Source of the DNA: Leucobacter coleopterorum
GTDB lineage: Bacteria > Actinomycetota > Actinomycetes > Actinomycetales > Microbacteriaceae
Assembly (NCBI RefSeq): GCF_011382985.1
Contig: NZ_CP049933.1
Location: 1,984,001 to 2,048,000, forward strand
Length of the DNA stretch: 64,000 nucleotides
Reading direction: 5' to 3'
The position numbers and the translations under genes were made by a program. Shown here in pieces: positions 48,558 through 58,010 of the stretch. Positions within the stretch are counted from its first letter, which is position 1; every line of letters starts with the position of its first letter. Under the pieces are notes generated by a model. That model was not told where the DNA came from, did no database searches, and worked only from the letters and a program-made list of their open reading frames with translations.

Positions 48558-48649
48558 TGTTCACGGAGGCTGTTGAGCGTTTGGTGCTTCGCGTCGTAGC
48601 GATAGATGAACATCGCCATTGCTTCTGGGCTCATCCCGAAACAGCGTGA
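48539..48649 (-). pseudogene. Possible remnant of an SLH-like (S-layer homology) domain
   Basis: On the minus strand, 31 codons from ATG 48634 read MSPEAMAMFIYRYD followed by non-matching residues to a stop. This resembles the C-terminal 'ISREAMAAFMYRYA' segment seen at the end of actinobacterial SLH-like repeats. No upstream part is found before the sortase gene. It may be the tail of a surface-protein gene lost when the pilus genes arrived; short match, low certainty. Confidence 0.3.
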
Positions 48650-48662
48650 CCACGCTTTGGGT

Positions 48663-48704
48663 AAAGCCCCTGACTTATCGACGCGAGCTTATAAGGGGGG
48701 CTTT
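48663..48704 (-). terminator. Terminator at the end of the pilus operon
   Basis: AAAGCCCC (48663-48670) pairs with GGGGCTTT (48697-48704) with a 26-base loop. On the minus strand it overlaps the sortase stop codon (48689-48691) and ends the operon. Confidence 0.5.
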
Positions 48705-49603
48705 AGCGTTTTGCAATTGCGTCTGGACATGAGCCGTCGTAGCAGCCGGTTTGGCACAAAAATAGCGACACCGACGACGGCAAGAACGCCTACAAAAACG
48801 AGTATCCACCATGGGAACGGAGATGTGGTCCTAGGGGAGAGGTTTTCAGCAGCGCTCTCTGGAACAGCAATTCTTTCTCCGCGCACCAGGAGTCGGTGCG
48901 AGTTGACGTTGATCGGGGTGCATGTGATGAGCGTTAAGTAGTCTTTGCCCGGAACAATCCTCAAAGCCGACAGGTCGTCAGGCTTCACCACAAGAATCTG
49001 ATCGACTTTGTAGTACAGCTTTCGACCCACCGCGGTGACACTGAAAACATCACCTAAACGGGCCTCAGAGAGCTTTGTGAACATTGCTGCTTCCGGTATC
49101 CCGGAGTGTGCTGTAACAACGCTATGCGTTCCAGGCCCACCAACGGGCAGAGACGAGCCGAGAAAGTGTCCGACACCACGATCCAGCGTTCTAGCGCTCG
49201 TGCCGTGGTAGATGGGTAGGCTTATTCTCAATGACGGCATATCCAGTTGTGCCATTGAGTCCGTGCCAGGAACATTCAACTGACGAAAGTAGTCTTCTAC
49301 AGCTGCCGACCCGGCCTCTGGCTGTGACGTCGTGTATGGGTCTTGCAGATCCCCGACGGGAAGCGACTGGTTGTAGTTTTCCGCAGCTGTCAATATTGTG
49401 GACTTTTCCTCTTCAGGTAACCCCTGCACCTTGTTAGCGTATGCGGCCAGAACACCACTTTGGGCGTTTGCAGTAAACCAAGATGCCGTCATTGGGTACA
49501 GCATCACACCTGCGCCCACAACTGCCGTGATCATCAAGGCAATCTGCTGCTGACGACGCGTCTTTGCCCTGCGTGCAGTTCGCGGTCCGCCTGCATGGTT
49601 CAT
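48689..49603 (-). CDS. Class C (pilus) sortase
   Basis: A 304-residue transpeptidase that polymerises LPXTG pilins. N-terminal transmembrane helix at residues 21-43. The catalytic triad is His166 in TAHSG, Cys228 in TLITCTP and an Arg in HRLLVRG at about 237. A second membrane helix near the C-terminus (WWILVFVGVLAVVGVAIFV) is typical of class C. ATG 49603 is chosen because GAGGAGG lies directly upstream. Last gene of the pilus operon. Confidence 0.94.
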   Translation of the reverse strand: MNHAGGPRTARRAKTRRQQQIALMITAVVGAGVMLYPMTASWFTANAQSGVLAAYANKVQGLPEEEKSTILTAAENYNQSLPVGDLQDPYTTSQPEAGSAAVEDYFRQLNVPGTDSMAQLDMPSLRISLPIYHGTSARTLDRGVGHFLGSSLPVGGPGTHSVVTAHSGIPEAAMFTKLSEARLGDVFSVTAVGRKLYYKVDQILVVKPDDLSALRIVPGKDYLTLITCTPINVNSHRLLVRGERIAVPESAAENLSPRTTSPFPWWILVFVGVLAVVGVAIFVPNRLLRRLMSRRNCKTLKPPL

Positions 49604-49707
49604 TTTCACCTCCTCTTGAACGACCATGGTGGGAGCCGAGGATATCCTCAGCCCCACCACCGTGTGGACATCAGCACCCTGCATGCCGCAGAGGCGACGA
49701 CCGTATG

Positions 49708-51252
49708 TTATGAGCCTTCGACAGATACCTTGCGGCGGCTGCGGATGACCATCAAAACGACACCTAGAAGGATCAAGGCGCCACCGCCGTAGAAGATACT
49801 CGTGCTCACGAGCGAGCCGGTGAACGGAAGTGTAAACCCGCCATTAGCCAGTGAGTTCTCGATGGAGTAGTCAACGACCGTATCGGTATTAAGGACTTCC
49901 ACTTTGTACGGCTTCGCAAGAAGCTCGTAACCAGCCGGGGCCTTGGTCTCCACCAACCAGTAATACTGGTAGTTCGGATCGCCTGGGGCGACGACCGCTC
50001 CGTCATGCCAATCCGAATTGTGTAATCCTGAGATGGTAACCGTCCCATCAGCGGCGGTTGTCCAGGTATCGACCGGGGCACCCACCTTGGGAGTCACGGT
50101 TATGGGGTTTGTCTTCGCAAGAGCATCAGCCTCGGTGGCGAACACCTGGAACTCGGCTCCCTCCAACGTCTTATCAACCTTCGTCGTAGCGTCCAGACCA
50201 TGCTTCTTCAATGTGACGTTGCCGTACTTCGTTTCAGCCGGGTTCGTGGGGGTCGGACCGCCAGGCTGTCCGGGCTGAATATCAAAGCTGGCCAGATTCG
50301 GGTAAATCTGTGCTGTGTTCACAATGTCACCGGCGATATTGATTTTCGTGTTGATAATTACCTTGACCTGAGCGGCAGCATTGGCAGTCTTAGCGGCCAC
50401 AAGCTTCGCGAGCCCCGTCGTAGTGAACTGAATTGTGACGTCATTCGTCAACGCAGGAACACTCGGTGCAACAACAAGCGTGTAGTCGCCGCCCTCGGTC
50501 AATGTCGTGTCAGGGTTCGTTAGCGACACAGTCGCGCTGGTGTAGTCAAGACGCGTGTCGAGCGGGTCTACAATCTTGTATCCATCGATCGGATCTGCAA
50601 CTGGAATGTTTCCAAGAATCGTCCACTTGATCGTGTCGCCGACCGCGTACTTCTGACTGTCTTCAACAGTCTTTGTTCCTGCTTTGGTGACAACGTTCTT
50701 TGGGTATACATGAACGTCGTAGAGCCAGGTATTCAGTCCACTCGGGTCGGTGATCGGGACTGTCACTAGGAATGGTTCGGCCGGTACGGCATCTGCTGGA
50801 TATCCGGTCTCTGTCACCAGATACACACCCAACGGCAAGTTAGAGGCCGTCGCAAGACCGCCTCCGGCGGTAGTCACAGTTGTCGCGTTGTCTGAAGGCA
50901 TTGTAGCTGCAGAGGTCGCGGTAAGGCTCTTCAGCGCAGTCCAACCCTCGTTCGTGGCGAGATCGTACGTTGTCGGGTCAATGCGCTTCAGCGAGAACGT
51001 TACACCATCCATCGCGACCAGACCCGCTGTCGCAGATGGAGGCAACTCAGTGCCATCATTGGTGAGGGTGGTCGTTGTGCTCGACCGCTCGAACTTGTGA
51101 ATCACAATCGACCCCGTGGCACCGGGATCTGGATTCACGAGAGGGTCTGGTGCAGCGAGTGCCAGCGATCCTGAACTGAGCGCGAGAACCGCACCCATCG
51201 CCACGGCTACCCCTATTCGCATCATGTGTCGCTTGTTTAGTTGTGAAGACAC
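49708..51252 (-). CDS. SpaH/EbpB-type LPXTG major pilin
   Basis: A 514-residue backbone pilin. GTG 51252 with AGGAG upstream; signal peptide to about residue 34 (ALA-A). The pilin motif has Lys185 in VHVYPKN, which would form the isopeptide link between subunits; the E-box is YWLVETKAPAGYEL; the sorting signal LPFTG at about 475 precedes a hydrophobic stretch and RSRRK tail. Cna-B/SpaA-like domains lie between. Next to a class C sortase, this is the shaft subunit of a covalent pilus. Confidence 0.94.
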   Translation of the reverse strand: MSSQLNKRHMMRIGVAVAMGAVLALSSGSLALAAPDPLVNPDPGATGSIVIHKFERSSTTTTLTNDGTELPPSATAGLVAMDGVTFSLKRIDPTTYDLATNEGWTALKSLTATSAATMPSDNATTVTTAGGGLATASNLPLGVYLVTETGYPADAVPAEPFLVTVPITDPSGLNTWLYDVHVYPKNVVTKAGTKTVEDSQKYAVGDTIKWTILGNIPVADPIDGYKIVDPLDTRLDYTSATVSLTNPDTTLTEGGDYTLVVAPSVPALTNDVTIQFTTTGLAKLVAAKTANAAAQVKVIINTKINIAGDIVNTAQIYPNLASFDIQPGQPGGPTPTNPAETKYGNVTLKKHGLDATTKVDKTLEGAEFQVFATEADALAKTNPITVTPKVGAPVDTWTTAADGTVTISGLHNSDWHDGAVVAPGDPNYQYYWLVETKAPAGYELLAKPYKVEVLNTDTVVDYSIENSLANGGFTLPFTGSLVSTSIFYGGGALILLGVVLMVIRSRRKVSVEGS

Positions 51253-51332
51253 TATACTCCTTTTGCTACTATCTGTTTCGGTTAGATACTCCTGCGAACC
51301 GCAAGAAGTCTTATTTACGAATGGATGGGCAC

Positions 51333-53533
51333 TCACGCCTGGCGGCGTGCCCGGAAGCGCATTATTACAATCAGAGAAGTAACCAACGCCAGGACCAATA
51401 GCCCTATAACGACATACGGCAGGGCGGGCGAGCCTCCCGCTTTCGGAAGTACTAGCGCTCGCGCATCAACCACCTTGATCGTCGACCCGCTTACCGCCAC
51501 CTGCGGGTGGGCCACTGCATCAACAATTTGCACCACACCTGTTGCCGAAAGCGTGAATGCCACCGGCTCCGCCATGAGCGAGTGGTTTGACGGTGCAACC
51601 GTCTCTTGCAACCAGTAGGTGCCAGCCTTCAAGCCCGCGAATTCAAACAACCCCACCTGTCCGGCGACCGGGACCATTGTTGATCCTTGCACCTGAACGC
51701 CTGGGGTGCCCCCATTATCACTCAGGATTGTGAACTGTGATCCGGGCAGCGCAATTTGGCCACCATTTCCATCACTTCCCATTTTCTGGATGAGGATTCT
51801 TCCAGCTGTGGTCGTGGTGGTGGTACAGGTCGGCGCAACAGGCGTGACGTCAGCAGCACACGTTGTGGGCGGAACGTTGCCCGTTCCCGTTACCACGTTC
51901 GTCAACGTTGAAGACCAGGCTGCAGAACCAACCGTGACCTTGTAGGTCAACACCGCAGTCTGAGGATCCGTCAACGTAAAGGGTGGCGTCACCAATTTCG
52001 CGGGGTGCCCGAGGGGTCAGGCAAGGTAAGCGGCGCCCCTCCAGCGACGGTTAGCTGCGCTGAACCAGGTACAAACGTACCGTTATTGAGCACCATGGAG
52101 AGGTCATCAGTTAGCACCGCCTCGGTCACTTGCCCACTCGAAGCGGCCGCTGTCACCGTGTACGTGACCACGTCCCCGGGCTTTACTGTCCCATCGGCCG
52201 GGGTGACACCGTTCACCGCCGCGGTCTTTGAGATTGACCAATCGGGTTCCGGCGTACGAGTCACGGTGGGCACCGTCGATGTGTTATTCGACACAACCGG
52301 ATCAGAATCGACACCAGCCACTGTCGCCGTGTTTGTCACTACTGTCCCCCAGGTCGTGGGTGCTGTGCCAGACAGTTGAATGTTGGCAAAGGAGCTACCT
52401 GCATCCAGAATGCTGTCGATCCAATCTGTCTTTGCCGTCCCCGTATTCGCGGTGATATCAGCAATCGTCGCCACAGTCGGGTTAGTCTCACCTGAATAAC
52501 CGACGGGTACCACCGAACACACAAGGTCCCTCGCAACTAACGCACATCCCTCAGGTGCAGACACCAATACCGGATTCGTCACGTTCGTCGGCACTGCGTC
52601 TTTGACAATAAACCCGTGTGAATCAGCCGGTCCCAGATTCGAAACATTCAATGACCAGTCAATAGTTCCACCCGCATCAACCTGCGTCGGAGCCGATTTC
52701 ACTATCTTCAAATCTGCGGACGCAACGTTGACAGTCGTCGAGACAGCCCCCTCAAAAGAAACGTCTCTGGTCACTGCAGGGTTCGTCTGCTTAACCACGC
52801 GGGCTCTCTGTGTGTAGGTGAAGGTGACACTCGATACGAGACCGCTGACAACAACCTTGTTGGCTACCGATTGACCAACGATCGAACAACCTGACGAATT
52901 TGCTACGGGATTCCTGGTTGCTTTAGTCCCTGACCAAGTCGAATCGGAATCCATCGCGAGCAACTGCAGTTGTTCAGGTGCAACCGTGACACCATTTACC
53001 TCGGTAATCTCGATATCAGGCCACGTGGCAAGACAATAGCTTTCGCCCCCTTCGAGCCACGTTCCAGAGCCGAACCCAACTATAGGGTTGACAATTGGGT
53101 GATCAAATTTCACAGTCGCCGTCCCCTCGCCACAGGAAACCGTCTTACCAGCAGCTGGCGTTGGACCCAAACAAGATCTGTCGAAGTTCGCGGAGGTATG
53201 ATCGCTCACTCCGGTGGCCAATCCCCCGTACATGATGGAAACCACCTCATCGCTGCGAGATTCGAAGCTAACACTGTCACCCAGCCCGGCCATGTTTCCT
53301 GGTTGCGCCGCTTGGGCCGAATTAGTGGATGCACCCACCATGCTCCAGGGCGAAACTCTCACATACCCGGTTCCAACAGCAGAATCCGCGACCGCAACTT
53401 CGGGGGCGGTAAACCCACCAGCAATCACCAACATAACCAAGAGAATGGATGCCGAAAATCGAACCTTCTTAGCTTGCCAACTTCGAATCTTCAGTGTCGT
53501 TGGAAGAACTGCATTCCACTCGAAACGACTCAT
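51333..53533 (-). CDS. Large pilus tip/adhesin-like surface protein with DUF11 repeats (frameshifted)
   Basis: About 733 residues when repaired. ATG 53533 with AGGGGAAG upstream gives a long positively charged leader and a signal peptide. The N-terminal domain is not recognised; then two DUF11-type repeats (ADLKIVKSAPTQVDAGGTIDWS and DWSISKTAAVNGV), a SpaA-like domain with E-box YWLQETVAPSNHSL, and a C-terminal sorting signal LPKAG, membrane stretch and RFRARRQA tail. One base missing at GGGG 52002-52005; repair reads GTPAKLVTPPFTL. First gene of the operon. Tip role inferred from order and size. Confidence 0.87.
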
Positions 53534-53828
53534 GCTTCCCCTAAATAATCTGGCTTTATACTTCATTCACTCGTTTTAAAGATAGGTTCGATCCAATTCC
53601 GGGGGTTGAGGTGTTGAAGACTGAAGTAAGCACGAATCGGCATTAGAGTAGGCGAACAGGCCTAGGTCGGTAGGCAATCAACTGTAGGCAAGTAGCCAAG
53701 TGTATGAGGTCAAGTGACTGGGGCCGGTGGAGATTTGACACAGTTGACAATGCCGGGTGAGGGCCACCCGGCTAACCAAACTGCACCTATTGGTCACCTC
53801 TGAAGCGCTCTGGGCGGTCCTATAGATG
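53534..53828. other. Upstream region of pilus operon, 295 bases
   Basis: No coding sequence recognised. It must hold the pilus promoter (minus strand). It ends at the stop codon of the first IS110 remnant, so part of it may be IS end sequence. Confidence 0.5.
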
Positions 53829-54852
53829 TCAAGCCGTACCAAGATCGCTTCTGAGGCCGTTGAACACCTCGCGTGCGATGAATCGCTTGAGGCAGCGCAG
53901 CACGTCTTTCTTGGAGAGGCCTTCGGTAAGTCGACGCTGCATTTAGTCGATCGTTCGTGCGTCGTACCTGAGCTTCACACCCGCGATCAGGTGGAGTGCG
54001 CGATTCGCTTTCCGATCACCGCCTCGGTGGAGCCTCATGCGGTGGCTCTTCCCTGTGGCTCTTCCCTGATGACACCGGCACTGGTGCGACCCCGCAGAGC
54101 CTTGCGAACGCCGTCTCGCTGCGGAATCGTACGATGTTCTCATCAGCAGTCACCAACAATTGTGCGGCATGGATCGTTCCGATTCCTACCCGGGATACCA
54201 AGGTTGGTGCTGTTGCGTGTACGAGCGTGGCCAGCGCGCTCTCAAGCTCTTTGATCTCCGTGTCGAGGTCAGCGGCCCGGACAGCGAGGGCTCGGAGGGC
54301 GAGCTTCACTGCCTGAACGGGATCATTCAGGCGCGCCCGGTCGATGCGGAACTTCCGACAGTGGCGCACCGCTGCCAGCCCACCAGTGGGCGTGTTCTCC
54401 CGTACATTGGCAGGTGCGGTGACCAAGATATCTTGCAGTTGCACGATAGCCGCGGTGCGAGCTTTCACCGCAGAATCACGCGCGAGCGAGAGGAACCGTA
54501 TCGATTCGATGACGCTATCGGTTCGTTTGGGGACGGCCGTTGCAACCCCTGCAAGCACTTTCCGTGCAGCAGCTTCAGCATCGATGGTGTCGTCCTTACC
54601 AATTCTCGCCCTGGTATGCGCGTGCGGGGCGTTCACTTCTCGTGCCTCGACGCGGTGACCGGTTAGGAACCTGGCGAGTCCGGCGGCGTAAGAGCCTGTG
54701 CAGCCCACACCCACGCGCTCGAGGTGTGTCCGAATGAGCGCAATTATTTCACGAGTTGTTTGCGTCCATGCCGGGTTGTTGGGAAACACTCGGTGTATCA
54801 CTCGTACCGCGTGTGTGGCGACCCCATTCCCTAAAGGGAGTGAGACCGCCAC
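53829..54852 (-). pseudogene. IS110-family transposase remnant 1
   Basis: Most of an IS110 DEDD recombinase: IIALIRTHLERVGVGCTGSYAAGLARFL, then RIGKDDTIDAEAAARKVLAG, the C-terminal GVAPVPVSSGKSH, and in another frame MRLHRGGDRKANRALHLIAGVKLRYDARTID. Three real lesions: the N-terminal part with the first catalytic Asp is missing or unrecognisable, a 13-bp tandem duplication at 54043-54068 shifts the frame, and TAA replaces the expected TAC near 53943. The end matches to the stop at 53829-53831. Not functional. Confidence 0.85.
54043..54068. repeat. 13-bp tandem duplication inside IS110 remnant 1
   Basis: TGGCTCTTCCCTG occurs twice without spacer (54043-54055 and 54056-54068). Removal of one unit restores the IS110 reading frame across SSGKSHR-MRLHRGGDR, so the duplication caused the shift. 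Confidence 0.9.
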
Positions 54853-54860
54853 ACCAAGGA

Positions 54861-54891
54861 GAGGCGACTCGGGGGGAGGGGGAGTCGCCTC
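54861..54891. other. Strong hairpin at 5' side of IS110 remnant 1
   Basis: Arms 54861-54870 and 54882-54891 (GAGGCGACTC / GAGTCGCCTC), loop of 11 bases made almost wholly of G. It may be an IS110 end structure or a terminator. The rest of 54853-55428 has no coding feature that I recognise apart from the 5' region of the next IS110 copy. Confidence 0.5.
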
Positions 54892-55317
54892 CTACGTCAT
54901 TAACCCGAGGGTCTCAGCTTGGGAAACTTCGACACGGTCGGGGGCCTCTAGCCCATACTTTGCCGTTGATCTGACGCGTTTCCAATCCTGCCATCACTCC
55001 TGCTGACAGGGCACCAAATTGCCACAGTGCCGTGGCGATATGGTCAGTTTAGGTAGTGATTGCCCCACCGAGAAGTACCAGCACCACACCAAAAGTGAGT
55101 CGGGTCTGCTCCACGTTCAGGTGACAGCTCATAGCTGGCTCTTCACTATGGATCTTGTGGACCGATTGGTCTGACTCTTGGATGGATGTGGCGGTCCCTG
55201 CCCAACTGACGCATGATGGTCAGGTGGGCGGGTCTGACTCACGGCTATTCTGACGCCACTGAATGGTGGCTGTCCTACTTGCGACGTGTCGACCGGCTCG
55301 GCTCACTGACAAAAGGT

Positions 55318-55397
55318 GCAGCCCGGCGGGCCGTCATGTCCTGATAGGAGTCTGGCGAGTCCCCGGTAGTGAACTGGCTGACACCCAACCGGGCTGC
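55318..55397 (+). other. Candidate IS110 bridge-RNA region
   Basis: Non-coding stretch directly 5' of an IS110 recombinase gene, with a long-range stem (GCAGCCCGG 55318-55326 with CCGGGCTGC 55389-55397). IS110-group elements encode a structured bridge RNA in this place. Position and stem fit, but no loop homology was tested. Confidence 0.3.
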
Positions 55398-55428
55398 GCA
55401 CCCGACAATACGGAAGGGCGCAGTTCCC

Positions 55429-56300
55429 ATGATGAACGACACACAGATCAAAGTCCATGGAGGGATCGATACTCACGCAGACACTCACCACGTCGCAGTA
55501 ATCGATACGGCAGGCCGACGTCTCACTGATATCCAAGTGCCGACCACGGCGGCCGGCTACCGTGCAGCGGTACAATTTCTGGGCTCGTGGGATGGGCTGG
55601 TGAGTGTGGGTATCGAATGCTCCGGCTCATACGGGGCCTCAGTGACACGCGCCATCCGCGATGTGGGCATCGAGGTGGTCGAGGTCAACAAGCCCAACCG
55701 GTTCGATCGCAGGCTTCGTGGCAAGACCGATGTCTGTGATGCATATTCAGCCGCCGAGGCGGTGCTTTCTGGTCGCGCTACGGCTGCACCAAAAGGCGGT
55801 GACGGCCCGTTGAGTCGCTCCGGGTGCTGCGCACCTCAAGGTCATCAGCGCTGTCGGCAAGGACCGCGACAATCAATCAGATCAAGAGCATACTGGTCTC
55901 TGCGTCTGAGCAACTGCGTGCACGTTACCAGGGCTTATCGAACAGCAAACTGATTGCCGCGTTGGCCTCGACACAGCCGACCTCGACTCCAGTGACTGTT
56001 GCCGAGGCGACGGCGTACAGCGTCCGTTTGTTGGCCAGGCGTTGGCAAGCCTTGACTGAGCAGATCGAGGACCTGGCCGCGCACATGCAGCGACTGCTCG
56101 AAGACCATGCCCCTGCGCTGATGAGCGTGTTCGGTGTCGGGCGCGACACGGCTGCCCAGTTGTTGATCACCGCTGGTGACAACCCCGACAGGCTGCGTTC
56201 CGAAGCCGCGTATGCCGCATTGGCCGGTGCCTGCCCGATCCCCGCTTCGTCGGGAAAGACGAACCGTCACCGACTCAACCGAGCTGTTGAGTCGCCTTGA
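55429..56300 (+). CDS. IS110-family transposase 2, C-terminally truncated and frameshifted
   Basis: DEDD recombinase of IS110: first Asp in GGIDTHADTHHVAVID, Glu in VGIECSGSYGASV, and the Asp pair in GKTDVCDAYSAAEAV. After a one-base loss at CCC 55806-55808 the frame continues VLRTSRSSALSARTATINQIKSILV to the C-terminal GACPIPASSGKTNRHRLNR, with the serine motif. There the protein stops after RAVESP instead of the usual GGDRQAN, so about 60 residues are missing. The frame break is of the homopolymer kind; the C-terminal loss looks real. ATG 55429 or 55432. Confidence 0.85.
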
Positions 56301-56536
56301 CGCGGGCCAATCGTGCGCAGTGTTGTTGGTGTAACACTATGTGCAAGTGTCCCGGCGGGATCCGCGCGGCGAGTCGGGTGAGACAGGCGACCGTTGGGCT
56401 TCTTCCCGACGAGTGCCTCCTCACTCACACGACTTGAGACCCTCTTCGGTGTGACGAAAAGACCCACTTGTCGGCGTAGGGGCCCGCTGGTGGAACAGTG
56501 AAACGTCAGTCTACGCTTGTCTCTCGAGATGCAACA

Positions 56537-56544
56537 GTTTTACA
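56537..56544. repeat. Left 8-bp target-site duplication of the IS66 element
   Basis: GTTTTACA, identical to 58003-58010, directly outside the left terminal inverted repeat. IS66-family elements make 8-bp duplications. Confidence 0.9.
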
Positions 56545-58002
56545 GTAACTGTTCAGGGTGTGGGTTCCGGGTTTCCTTGTGTGTCTCGGGGTTTGCGCCG
56601 CGTGGGCTGTTAACGTCCGGGTATGACTCTTGATCTCGCGAAGCTCACGCATCGTGAGTTGCGTGACATGGTCCCCAAAGTCTCTCGGGGGGCGAGCAAG
56701 AGATCACTGAGCTCGAGCAGGTAGTCGCGGAGCGTACGCGCGAAGAAGCGGTCGCTACGTGAAGCATCGGGGAAGAAACCTGGCGGTCAGCCCGGGCATC
56801 CCGGCAGTGGGCTCTCTTTTGTGTCACCAGACGAGGTGACGCAGCATGTTCCGGGTGCGTGTGGTGGGTGCGGTGCTGCTCTTAAGGATGTCACCGGTGA
56901 GGTATCGTTTCGGACGCAAGTTACCGATCTTCCTGCTGCGGTGACGGTCATGGTGACTGAGCATCAGGTGATCCAGAAACAGTGCGCGTGTGGGCACGTG
57001 TCTGCGGGAGTGCTACCCGCAGGGGTCCCGTGGGTGCAGGCCTCGTATGGGCCAAAGGCGGCGTATCTGCATGCGGTGCAGCATGTCCCGATCGAACGCT
57101 GCCAGGAACTGTTCACTGAGTTGTTCGGAGTGAAAGTGTCAACGGGGTTGATTGATAGGGCGGTCACCCGAATCGCTGCCCAGCTCGAGTCGTCGATTGC
57201 TCAAGTCAAAGATCACATCATCGGGTGTGATGTCGCACACTTTGATGAGACCCCGGCCCGGGTAAACGGGAAAGACCAGTGGGTGCATGCCGCCACAAGC
57301 GAATGTGTCACGCACCTGCATGTAGGTCCTGGACGTGGGAAAGCCGGGATCGATGCCGGCGGTGTGTGGTCACACTATTCGGGGGTCGCGGTGCATGACG
57401 AATACGGCCCGTACTTCACGACCGGCATCGCAGCCGGGCACGCGATCTGCAACGCTCACCGCATCAGAGATTTGAACGCTGCTATCTAACGCGGGGATGC
57501 GTGGGCGGGAGAGATGAAGCATCTCTTGTACGAGCTGAAAGGCCGTGTTGATCGGGCACACTCGAACAGCAAGACAGTGTTGCCCGCGCGAACGCTGCGA
57601 TCATTCCAACGAAAGTATGATGCGATCATCACAGCTGGGGAGATCGAGCACCCCTTGAAACTGTGCCCGAGAAAGGGTGGGCGGGCGAAACAAACCGGCC
57701 CCCGGAATCTGCTTGTCAGGTTCCGTGACCGGGCAGAAGCAACGCTTTTGTTCGCGCATGATTTTCGGGTGCCATTCACCAATTAACGCTGCGGAGCGCA
57801 GTTTTCGGATGTTGAAAGTGAACCAGAAGATCACGGTCGGGCGATGCTCACACCACGGCCTCGAACGGCTTGTCACGATCCGGTCGGTGGTGCAGACAGC
57901 GAGGCAGCAGGCACTAAACGTGAAGCAAGTGCTGCTGAACACGCTCACGATCCCGGGTTACGTGATCCCACTCGCGGCTTGCACCACACCCTGAAAAGTT
58001 AC
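56545..58002 (+). mobile_element. IS66-family insertion sequence, 1,458 bp
   Basis: Both ends carry an 18-bp terminal inverted repeat with one mismatch: GTAACTGTTCAGGGTGTG at 56545-56562 and the complement of GTAACTTTTCAGGGTGTG at 57985-58002. A perfect 8-bp duplication flanks it. It contains only a tnpC-like transposase; tnpA and tnpB are absent. The clean ends show that it moved here as a unit, while the transposase is now broken. Confidence 0.92.
56622..57994 (+). pseudogene. IS66 transposase (TnpC type), several lesions
   Basis: DDE transposase of IS66: zinc-finger-like CGGCGAALKD and CACGHVSAG, GPKAAYLHAVQHVPIERCQELFTELFGVKVSTGLIDRAV, catalytic GCDVAHFDETPARV, VHDEYGPYF, and C-terminal NNAAERSFRMLKVNQKI after repair. 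The frame is lost between about 56680 and 56760, a TAA at 57487-57489 replaces a usual Glu codon, and one extra T near 57783-57785 shifts the end. These are mixed lesions, so it is likely a true pseudogene. Confidence 0.88.
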
Positions 58003-58010
58003 GTTTTACA
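58003..58010. repeat. Right 8-bp target-site duplication of the IS66 element
   Basis: GTTTTACA, identical to 56537-56544. On the minus strand it contains the TAA stop of the LAL regulator (58006-58008), so insertion left that gene's stop unchanged. Confidence 0.9.
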
